From the NCBI GenBank assembly GCA_963776195.1, contig CAVZMO010000025.1, positions 1 through 64,000 on the forward strand: 64,000 bases of DNA, in the 5' to 3' direction. Made by a program: the position numbers and the translations under genes. Within the stretch, counting starts at the first letter, position 1; each line of letters starts with the position of its first letter. The notes under the pieces were generated by a model. It worked only from the letters and a program-made list of their open reading frames with translations. It was not told where the DNA came from and ran no database searches. This DNA is from CAVZMO01 sp963776195 (GTDB lineage: Bacteria > Nitrospirota > Thermodesulfovibrionia > Thermodesulfovibrionales > SM23-35). Positions 1 through 10,100 of the stretch are shown piece after piece.

Positions 1-3000
1 CTCGTCTGCCTGCCTCACGAGGTCATTGATACCCTGGATGCGATCATGCTCGACCACGCGGCCGGATGTTCATCGACGAATAAGCGACTTCTCGATGGAG
101 TTCGTCCGACTATCTTGAAGAAATATTGTAAAAATCGCCACATCGATATAACTTTCAGCCGTCCGGCCGAATGATTTCTATACCCCGGTGGTTATCGCCA
201 CCGCCACGGTGATCCACCTGGTGCTTTCGGGGCCAGTGGTTTTAGCTCAGGCCGTAACAATGATGGGCTTTCTGGTTTTTCTCCCCTGCTATCGCGTGGT
301 GGATGAGCTCATCGTTCGTCTGGCCGTCGAGCAAGGCTGACGGATGACCAGACAATCTTTCTCCAGAAGCTGTCAAGAAAGAGCTGGGCGTTCTTCGAGA
401 CATTCGTCGACCCGGAAATAATTGGCGGTCGCCGGATAACTCTCGCAGATATCCGGTTGCCGTGGCCATACATCGCACTTCGCCGACCAACATGGGCCTT
501 GCGCTGCTCTCGGGCCTATCTGCGCACACATCGGCTATATTTCGACGGGACAGCTCATCAAGCGCACGGCGAATGCATTCCATACAATGAAAACATTGGA
601 ACGATACCGGGGCCACTTCTACAACTGGTACGACACGCAATCTCTGAAACCACTGTCGCCCCACTACATTTCTACGGTGGACAGCGGGAACCTTGCAGGC
701 CATCTGTTGACATTGCGGCAGGGTCTGCTCGCGCTTCCCGATCAAAAGATCATAGGAGCGCAATTCTTTGATGGCCTTAGCGATACCCTAAAGATCCTCA
801 TAGACGCTGCGAAGGGATATACTCCGCCCCAACTCGCTCAACTTCAGAAAGATCTGGAGTCAGCGCTCAAGTCCCCGCCAACTAAGCTTATGGCGGCTCG
901 GCAGTGCCTTGATCATCTGGCACTATCCGCTGCAGAAGTGGTCGCCGGCATTGATGCCGACCGTGAGAACCCGGCCGGGTGGTGGGCGCGTGCCTTTGCC
1001 CGGCAATGCCGTGACGCCCTCGATGAGCTGACCCTTCTTAACCCGCCGACAGTTAGCGGCATCGATGAGATACCGACGCTGCGCGAACTGGCAGGACTTG
1101 GCAACCAACGCGCCATTGAGAGAATCGCGGCTATCGAACAGCTTGCATTGCAATCCGGCGAACTAACCCGTATGGAATATGATTTCCTGTTCGACGAGGA
1201 GCGCCATCTATTGACCATCGGGTACAACGTCGGTGAACGCCGGCGGGACGCGAGTTTTTACGATTTGCTTGCTTCGGAAGCGAGACTGTGCAGTTTCGTG
1301 GCGATTGCGCAGGAACAACTGCCGCAGGAGAGCTGGTTCACCCTGGGGCGCCTGCTCACCACTACGAGTGGAGAGCCGATTCTCCTTTCGTGGGGCGGAT
1401 CGATGTTCGAGTACCTGATGCCATTGCTGGTGATGCCGACGTATGAAAACACGCTGCTCGACCAGACTTATAAGGCGGCTGTGGCCGGGCAGATCGAATA
1501 TGGAAAGAAGCGCGGAGTGCCGTGGGGCATTTCGGAATCCGGCTACAACATGATCGACGGCCGTCTTAACTACCAGTACCGCGCTTTTGGCGTGCCCGGC
1601 CTGGGGCTCCAACGCGGGCTCTCCGGGGATCTGGTAATTGCGCCCTATGCCTCGGCGCTTGCGCTGATGGTGGCGCCCGAGGAAGCGTGCCTGAATCTGC
1701 AGCGACTCGCTGCTGAAGGGTTTGAAGGAAAATACGGCTTCTATGAAGCTATCGACTACACACCTTCACGTCTGCCGCGCGGACAGTCGAGCGCCGTGGT
1801 CCGCTCCTTCATGGCACATCACGTTGGAATGAGCTTGCTCTCTTTGGCCTATCTGCTCCTGGACCGTCCGATGCAGAAGCGATTCGAGTCGGACCCGGTG
1901 TTCCAGGCAACCATGCTGTTGCTCCAGGAGCGGGTGCCAAAGGCCACGGCGTTTTATTCGCACACCGCCGAGCTCTCCTACATACAGGGGGCTTCCAGTG
2001 TTACGGAGATGCCGGTGCGCGTTTTCAGCAGCCCGGATACGCCGGTCCCTGAAGTGCAGTTGTTGTCCAACGGCAGATACCACGTGATGATTACGAATGC
2101 GGGGGGCGGTTACAGCCGCTGGAAGGACATCGCAGTGACACGCTGGCGCGAAGACAGTACCCGCGACAACTGGGGCACGTTCTGTTACCTCCGCGACGTG
2201 GCGAGCGGAGAGTTCTGGTCAACCGCATATCAGCCGACGCTCAAACGACCGGCCAATCAATCGAATAATTACGAAGCGATTTTCTCGGAGGCGAAAGTGG
2301 AGTTTCGCTGCCGGGACCACGACTTTGACACACATACGGAGATCGCTGTTTCACCCGAGGATGACATTGAACTGCGCCGAGTCCGCATCACCAACCGGGC
2401 TCGGACGCGCAGAGCGATTGATGTTACGAGTTACGCGGAAGTGGTTCTTGCACCGCCTGCGGCGGAAGCACTGCATCCGGCGTTCAGCAATCTCTTTGTT
2501 CAGACCGAGATCATTCGCCAGCAGCGGGCGATCCTCTGCACTCGCCGGCCCCGTTCCCTCGACGAGCAGCCGCCCTGGATGTTTCACCTGATGGCTGTGC
2601 ATGGGGCGGAGATCGGAGAAGTCTCCTATGAGACGGATCGCATGCAGTTCATCGGCCGCGGAAACACCGTCGCCGATCCACAAGCGATGAGCGGGGTAGC
2701 TGGTTTTTTTACGGGTGCGCTCTCGGACAGCGAGGGCTCCGTGCTCGATCCGATTGTCGCCATCCGGTATCGGATAACGCTGGATCCGGAAGAATCGGTA
2801 ACGATAAATATTGTCTCGGGCATCGGCGAAACCCGCGACGTGTGCCTGGGCCTTGTGGAGAAATACCAGGATCGACATCTCGCGGATCGCGTCTTTGATC
2901 TGGCATGGACACATGGCCAGGTGTTTCTGCGGCAGTTCAATGCTACAGAGGCCGACGCGCAACTCTATGGGCGCCTTGCCAGCTCGATAATCTATGCTAA

Positions 3001-5914
3001 TTCTTCGCTGCGCGCCGAACCGGGCGTCCTCATCAAAAACCACCGGGGTCAATCCGGTCTCTGGGGCTACGCCATCTCCGGCGATTTGCCGATCGTGCTG
3101 CTGCAGATTGAAGATCCGGCAAATATCGATCTGGTGCGTCAACTCGTGCAGGCCCACGCATACTGGCGTCTAAAAGGACTGGCGGTGGACCTGGTGATCT
3201 GGAACGAAGATCACGCCGGTTACCGGCAACTTCTGCAAGACCAGATCATGGGGCTCATTGCCGCGGGCACCGAAGCCAACGTGACCGATCGACCCGGCGG
3301 CATTTTCCTAAGACCTGCGGACCAGATATCGAACGAGGACCGCATCCTGATCCAAACGGTCGCTCGCGCCATCATCACCGACAGCCGGGGGGCGCTGGCG
3401 GACCAGATCAACCGTCGCAGTCTTGTGGAAGTAACAGTGCCGCTCCTTACACCGACCCGAACCCACCGCTCCGAACCCCCGGCGGTCGCCGCGCTGCCTC
3501 GCCACGATCTGGCGTTCTTCAACGGGCTGGGCGGATTCACCCCGGATGGGCGCGAGTACGTCATTACGACCGCGCACGGGCAGGTGACGCCGGCGCCATG
3601 GGTGAATGTGCTGGCAAACCCGCACTTCGGGACCGTCATTTCAGAGAGCGGCCTTGCCTACACCTGGAGTGAGAATGCTCATGAGTTCCGCCTCACTCCC
3701 TGGGGGAACGATCCCGTGAGCGATTCGAGCGGAGAAGCTTTCTACATCCGCGATGAAGAGCGCGGCCACTTCTGGTCCCCCATGCCGCTGCCCAGCCGCG
3801 GGGCGACGCCTTACGTCACCCGGCATGGATTTGGCTACAGCGTCTTCGAGCACACGGAGCGCGGCATCCGCTCAGAGGTGTGGGTTTACGTGGCCCTGGA
3901 CGCACCGATCAAGTTCACGGTGCTGAAAGTGCGAAACGAGTCGGGCGGAGCGCGCCGACTTTCCGCCACCGGATACGCGGAATGGGTCCTTGGCGACCTG
4001 CGGCCGAAATCGACCATGCACGTGATCACCGAAATTGACCCCAATAGCGGCGCGCTCTTCGCGCGGAACTCTTACAACACGGAGTTCGCCGACAGGGTTG
4101 CCTTCTTTGATGTGGACGATACGCCCCGGACCTTAAGCGGCGACAGGACTGAGTTCCTCGGGCGCAACGGCACGCTTCGGAATCCGGCCGCGATGACCCG
4201 GTTGCGCCTCTCCGGCAAGGTGGGGACCGCTTTGGATCCCTGCGCCGCTATCCAGGTCCCATTCGATCTGGCCGACGGGCAAGAGCGCGAGATCATCTTC
4301 AGGCTCGGCGTAGGGCGAGATGCCGATGATGCCGGCAACCTGGTGCGTCGCTTCCGTGGAGTCTGCTGCCGCGCGCGGCGCGCTCGAAACGGTCTGGCAG
4401 TACTGGAATCACACTCTCGGCGCAGTGAATGTGGAAACACCCGACCAGTCCGTCAATGTCCTGACCAACGGCTGGCTCTTGTACCAAACTATAGCGTGCC
4501 GACTTTGGGCCCGGAACGGATACTATCAGCCGGGGGGCGCCTTCGGTTTCCGCGATCAGTTGCAGGACGTGATGGCGCTCGTCCACGCAGAGCCGCGCCT
4601 CGTGCGCGAGCACCTCCTCCTCTGCGCTGCCCATCAGTTTCAGGAGGGAGATGTCCAGCATTGGTGGCATCCTCCGTCGGGGCGCGGCGTGCGTACACAC
4701 TGTTCGGATGATTTCCTCTGGTTGCCGCTGGCCACGTGCCGTTACGTTCTGAACACCGGAGACACCGGGGTATTAGATGAATCCGTCCACTTCATCGAGG
4801 GCCGCCCGGTAAATACGGACGAGGACTCGTATTACGATCTTCCCAGCCGGTCTGAACAAGCGGCCAGTTTGTACGATCACTGTGTGCGGGCCATCCTGAG
4901 AGGCATCAGCTTTGGCGCACACGGCCTGCCGCTCATCGGCTCGGGTGATTGGAACGACGGCATGAACGTTGTGGGCGAAAAAGGCAAAGGCGAAAGTGTT
5001 TGGTTGGGGTTTTTCCTTTATGAAGTGCTCATGCAGTTCACTGAGATTGCACGCTTGCATGGCGACCTCCCCTTCGTCGAACGCTGCCAGAGGGAGGCTG
5101 CTCAACTGCAGCGGAATATCGAAAAGAATGGCTGGGATGGTGAGTGGTACCGCCGCGCATATTTTGATGATGGCTTGCCGCTCGGTTCGGCGAGTAATCC
5201 CGAATGCCAAATTGATTCTATTGCGCAAAGCTGGTCTGTTCTCTCCGGCGCCGGGGATGCCAAACGCGCGCGACATGGCAATGGAAGCGGTGGATAAGCG
5301 CCTCGTTCACACGGGACCATGCGCTGGTCCAACTCCTGGATCCGCCATTCGACAAATCGAATTTGAATCCCGGATATATAAAGGGATACGTTCCAGGGGT
5401 GAGGGAGAATGGCGGGCAGTACACTCATGCAGCGATCTGGGCGGCAATGGCGTTCGCTCGATTAGGCGACAGCAGACGCGCGTGGGAACTGCTGACAATG
5501 ATCAACCCGGTAAACCATGCGAGATCTCCGGAGGGGATTGCGACCTACAAAGTGGAACCGTACGTCGTCGCTGCCGACGTATATGCGCTCCCGCCGCACA
5601 CCGGCCGCGGTGGATGGACGTGGTACACGGGATCAGCCGGCTGGATGTACCAGCTTATCGTGGAATCACTCCTTGGGCTGAGGCTTGAAGTGGACAAACT
5701 GCGTTTCGAACCGTGCCTCCCTGCGGATTGGGAGACGTTCAAGGTACACTACCGATACCGGGAAACTATCTACCATATCACCGTCCTGCAAACGCGCGAT
5801 GTGAAGGGCGAGACGAGCGTGACAGTCGATGGCATTGAGCGGGACGACAACGGCTATTCCCCTTATTGACGACCGTCAGGAACACTCGGTTGAGGTGAGA
5901 ATACCTGTTGCTTA
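1..5914 (+). pseudogene. ndvB: Frameshifted cyclic beta-1,2-glucan synthase (NdvB-like, GH94 part)
   Basis: Family role: inner-membrane enzyme making and sizing periplasmic cyclic beta-1,2-glucans (GT84 plus GH94 phosphorylase part). Only the region after GT84 is here; the 5' end lies outside the window. One open stretch (587-4711 frame) starts in the family block ERYRGHFYNWYDT followed by STVDSGNLAGH. Flanking family blocks continue in other frames: TDDQTIFLQKLSRKSWAFFE near 324-390, SPDNSRRYPV near 440, HRTSPTNMGLALLS near 475-520, then GYISTG near 530. Frame changes follow near 4360, 5265-5275, 5300-5315 and 5850-5860. The GH94 catalytic block SGDWNDGM (about 4945-4965) is intact, and the C-terminal VEVRIPV is in frame only to 5914. 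At least six frameshifts argue for a decayed gene; clustered sequencing errors are the alternative. GC is much higher than in the island that follows. Confidence 0.85.
5807..5909 (+). repeat. Direct repeat, copy 1 (ndvB 3' end)
   Basis: This segment recurs in direct orientation at 16321-16423. The last 56 bp (5854-5909 and 16368-16423) are identical; the first part has scattered differences and a one-base length change. The two copies bracket the toxin/helicase island. Confidence 0.9.
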
Positions 5915-5970
5915 ATCTGGGATTAATTGCCTGCGCAGGCAGCACCAGAAACCCATGGACATACCCGATC

Positions 5971-5997
5971 TTGACATTGTAGCCATAATATTATAAA
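5971..5997 (+). promoter_or_regulatory. Candidate sigma-70 promoter of vapBC-like pair
   Basis: TTGACA at 5971-5976 and TATAAA at 5992-5997, spaced 15 bp, just upstream of the antitoxin gene. The spacing is short, so this is only a candidate. AT-rich half-palindromes around the -10 could serve antitoxin binding. Confidence 0.4.
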
Positions 5998-6027
5998 TTG
6001 TATATACAACAAATAAAAGGAGGCTAT

Positions 6028-6225
6028 ATGCAAACTGCGGCGAGAAAAACAGCTAAACATTTCAGGCTCGATGAAACCTTAATTAGGAATGCACAGAAAA
6101 TACTCGGGGCAAAAACCGAGACAGAGACCATAGAATCCGCGCTTTCTGATGTGATATATCAGGAAAGGATGAGAAAATTCATTGAGCAGACAAAAGGGAA
6201 ATTTAAATTTGAGGGGCTTAATTGA
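6028..6225 (+). CDS. VapB-like antitoxin
   Basis: 65 aa. An ATG at 6028 follows a strong AAAGGAGG ribosome-binding site, so I prefer it to an upstream in-frame start. The N-terminal KTAKHFRLDETLIRNAQKIL resembles a short DNA-binding segment of VapB-type antitoxins, and the C-terminus is basic and helical as expected for a toxin-neutralising tail. The stop codon overlaps the start of the PIN-domain gene (TTGA), typical of co-translated toxin-antitoxin pairs. Expected role: neutralises the downstream RNase and represses the promoter. The family is inferred mostly from context and size. Confidence 0.75.
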   Translation: MQTAARKTAKHFRLDETLIRNAQKILGAKTETETIESALSDVIYQERMRKFIEQTKGKFKFEGLN

Positions 6226-6635
6226 GGCAAAAGGCCGTCCCCGATACCTCTTTTCTCATAGAACATTTCAGAAAAGGCGCAGTTTATGATGCCTTTTTAA
6301 ACCTGAACAGATTCTATCATATTACTTTCAGTTCTGTAGTCCTGATGGAACTTCTTTCAGGCGCTTACGACCCTAAGGAAAAAAGACTTATTGAACAGAT
6401 AAAAAATAATTTTAATGTTATAACGGTGACCGAAAGGCAATGGTATGTTGCGGGCAATGTAATGTTGAAATTAAGAAAAGATAAAAAAGTTGACCCCATG
6501 AGAATCAAAAGCCTCCTTACCGATATTCTCATAGCCGTATCCGCAAGAGACATCGGAGCCGTATTGATCACAAGAAATGAGAAGGATTTCAAGCTGATAA
6601 GAGAAGTATTGGATTTTAGGTATATACCTTATTAA
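6222..6635 (+). CDS. PIN-domain ribonuclease toxin (VapC-like)
   Basis: 137 aa. It starts at a TTG that overlaps the antitoxin stop and has a GAGGGG site upstream. PIN-family acidic positions are visible: PDTSFLIEHF at the N-terminus (first Asp), VLMELLSG in the middle (Glu), and LTDILIAVSARDIGAVLITRNEKDF toward the end (later Asp residues). VapC toxins are Mg-dependent RNases that cleave tRNA or rRNA when released from VapB. The gene is AT-rich like the rest of the island and unlike the GC-rich ndvB remnant upstream. Confidence 0.85.
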   Translation: MRQKAVPDTSFLIEHFRKGAVYDAFLNLNRFYHITFSSVVLMELLSGAYDPKEKRLIEQIKNNFNVITVTERQWYVAGNVMLKLRKDKKVDPMRIKSLLTDILIAVSARDIGAVLITRNEKDFKLIREVLDFRYIPY

Positions 6636-6902
6636 TGGCAGCTCATTTTGTGAGATATGAGTAAGACCGCTTCCAGACAATCCAGGGGGATAGAAGGAAA
6701 CGACAGGCTGTTGACCCTTCGCATCGGGCGCCCAGACGAAGGTCGAAAAAGGACAGACAAGAATGAGAAAAAGTAGCCTATTCCTTTTTTTGTCCCCTGT
6801 TGGAATTCAAATGGCAATAAGCCTGACCCTGTCACCTTTTTGTTTCCGTTCTGGTGATTGTTTTTTGCTTACGCGCTTTTGCTCTGCTTTACCGAAACCG
6901 GT

Positions 6903-7196
6903 TCAATTTCTTCTGATGGGGAAAAAACTTCTAATTTCACTGATTGAAGACAACCTCCCATTTTCAGTGTTTTCTATTTCGGCATGTGTGCATAGATGTT
7001 GTTCAAGGCTCTGTTCAAATTCCATGGCTGATATGATCTGCACGTCTTTTTCTTGCGCATAACGCAGCGTGGAGCGACTGCACTTTCCGTTTGTCACAAG
7101 GATTGGCACCATAGAATAGTTTGCTGCAATATCTCTTAACAACGTTCCCCTATAATTATCAAAACCGTTAATTGTTTCAGAACAAATTATTTTCAA
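6903..7196 (-). CDS. Small protein resembling the C-terminal half of an Mrr-like nuclease domain
   Basis: 97 aa, TTG start overlapping the last 20 bp of the helicase gene, so it would be the final gene of the leftward operon. The segment VPILVTNGKCSRSTLRYAQEKD resembles the last strand-helix unit of Mrr-type restriction endonuclease folds (a hydrophobic strand, then residues marking the protein as a helper for DNA or substrate recognition). The upstream catalytic D and QxK motifs of that fold are absent, so it is either a truncated remnant or something else. No strong ribosome-binding site is visible. The 6636-6902 stretch downstream holds no gene; it carries a GGACA/TGTCC inverted repeat and a 14-bp AGAAAAAGTAGCCT word that recurs at 16435. 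Confidence 0.4.
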   Translation of the reverse strand: MKIICSETINGFDNYRGTLLRDIAANYSMVPILVTNGKCSRSTLRYAQEKDVQIISAMEFEQSLEQHLCTHAEIENTENGRLSSISEIRSFFPIRRN

Positions 7197-10100
7197 GAAA
7201 TTCTTTGACCAACCTCCTCTTTAGCTTATCGTGATAAAGCTGATTCTGATAATTCTGGAGGCAGCCGTAACAACTGGTATCCCCTTCGCCTTCAATGCCT
7301 CCTCCGCAGCCGCATTTGCCGCTTACTTTATTTAATGCCGATTGAAGCATAGCTACAATAGATTCTTCGGATTCAGCAATTCGTTTTACGTGACCGGCAC
7401 CACCCGGCACATTATCAAACAGAATAATTGCAGGATTCGGGCTTGCCCTGTGAGGATACAGGCAACCATCCAGATCAGAACGGATTATAGAAAGAGAATC
7501 GCTTGCTCCTTCCAAAAGGGCGTATAAGAGGGATAACCAGACATATTCTGAATCTTCTGAATGTTGTGTAATCCCCTCAAAGTCGATTCTTAAAATGTCA
7601 GAGCTGAACTCATGTCCCAAGTCATAGCGTCCCAAACTACCTCTGCATTCATTTCCGATATAATTTTTATGAGAGGTAGTGTTTGTGGCCAGTTTTACAG
7701 CGTAGCCGCACTTTTTGCACACCTTAAAGCCTGCCCTATTAATTACAGCTAAATAACCTGACGAGATGATTTTTGTATGGATTGAAACATCTCCGAACTT
7801 CATAACAGGTTCCGCTGCTTCGCTCCCTGACTCACCAGAATAGTAAATCCTTGATGTATATGTTCTTTCGGGTCTGGAACTGCCCGGTTTCTTTGGTGCT
7901 TCTCTTTTTGTAATAAAGCCAAATTCAGGAACAATAAACGTGCGTGGATTGCTGTCTGATAAAGGGCGGGAACAATTAGTGCACAACTGTTTTCTGAAAT
8001 TATTTTCGATCTTCTCAATATCCTCTGTCGTTTCGGCTGCAAGAATTTGCCGTTGATACGTATTGCAATTCTTATTTCCACAAACAGCGTAAATATATCT
8101 TTTCCATTCTCTTTTGGGAAGGCGTTTGAGTCCATAACTTGTCCAGAGCCTTCCTCCGGCGACCACTTGACTGGAAGGAGCATATTCGGAGAGGGCGATT
8201 CTCAAATCCCTTTGAAGTTCCAACCCTGTTGCCTCTATCCCGTGATGATTTAGCTCAAGCTCCACAACGTCAACAGGGAAGCCATACTTGGGAAGCACGT
8301 TTTTTGAAGATAGATATTCTATGATAGGGCGGTCTTTAATAGTCTTGATGGTTCCGAGTATAAAATCGGAGCGTTTGTTTTCACTCTGAAGCCTTTGTTT
8401 TTCTTGCTCAAGAAAAGCAACCTCCGAGTAGACCATGTCCGCAGCCTTTATCAGGCTGCCATCTTTGTCATCAATCAGTTCCTTGAGCCAACCCCATGTC
8501 TCAAGATTTAATGCGCTATGAAGCTCCTCAGGCACGATATTTCTTAATGCATGTTCAATCTCTTTCGGTCTTTTTTGTAAGAATGTGAATATAGGATGTT
8601 CTTTTCTGAAATCTTCAAGCGAATTTATTTCTTTCTCATTAATATTGAAAAAGAAATGATTCACTTTTCCGAATAAGCTTCTATTGTCCCGCCAGAAGCT
8701 TGAAAATACTGTGGAGTGCATATGCCGCCGTATAATCTTTTCATTTCTAACCTCGAATATCGGCGGCTTGATTTCGCCTTTGATTATTTTCAACGGTTCG
8801 GCAAAATATGACAAATCGTGAGGACGGCGCTGGCAGTATGTTAATGAAAAAGCCGCTGAATCCGTACGTCTGCCCGCGCGTCCCGCTCTCTGTATGTAGT
8901 TTGACGGAGAAGGCGGTACATTTCGCATCATTACCGACTCTAATGACCCGACATCCACACCCATTTCAAAGGTGGTTGAACAACTGATTATGTTTACCTT
9001 GCCTTGCATAAAATCAGTTTGCAGTTGAGAGGCTCTTTTACCTGTTAGTTGAGCGGTATGTTCTTTGCAGACCATCGGGATTGGTTTCAGGTCATGATAC
9101 AATTTTCTGTAGTGGTTGTTTCTCAGTTCTTGTTCAGGGATACAGGGCTTAACTTCTCCAGTGCATTGATAAGTTGGGCAAACATTCCTGATATTGATAT
9201 TCGTAAGATTACCGCACCTATTACATCTAAACCAAGTAATATGATTTTTGTAATTGGGGACGATTTTATAAGCGTTCATTTTAAGTTGATAAACATAACC
9301 TTCATTTGAAACCTGCTTTGCTTCAAAACAATTTCTCAGCGGAGAATTTTGATTCGTAATTCCATCCCAGATTTTCTGCAGAGCTTCATTGCATTTTTGG
9401 ATATCCTCATTGCCTGAGCAGGATTTTAACAGCTTGAGCAAAAAATCCACTCTCTTATTTCTCTTCCCCTGTGAAGTGGATAGCCAGCTATATATATGCC
9501 TTTTGGGACTGGCTCCGCTGATCCTGAAAAAGTATTCCCTGTTTCTCGGAGAGAAGAACTCATCCTCTGGTGAAATGTCTTCGGGAAACTCAATTGCACT
9601 TTGCAACCGGAAGCTGCCTATCAGCGCTTCGCATAATTCCCATGCCTCATCCTCGTTCAGGCACCATGGCGACTGGCTGAAAAATATAGAAATAGGACTT
9701 ACATTTTGTGGCTTTATTAATTTAAACTTAATCAATCCGACGCCTTCCAGGCTAATTCGCCGCTCCAACGAAGTGAATTCCTTTATCAGCCATCGCCCTA
9801 CTTGAATCTTCTGTTCTCTTATAGACGCTCCTTCAAACAGATTAGCTTCAGAGGCACGCCTGCGAAGCGGCTCGACAAAGTCTCCAAGCGTCCAGTTATC
9901 TCTGATAATTTCATCAGCCTTCTTGTTGAGTATTTCGACTATCAATCGTCTCCATAATATGGGTTGATATGTTATATCGCCAAGATACGGAGCAAAATAG
10001 GCGGCGTCCTGACGGCTGTCAGAGAATATGAGCAGTTTTCTGGATTTCTTAATCTCTGTATCTTCCCATCCGCTGTCCTCTTGAGATTTGGGCTGCATTT

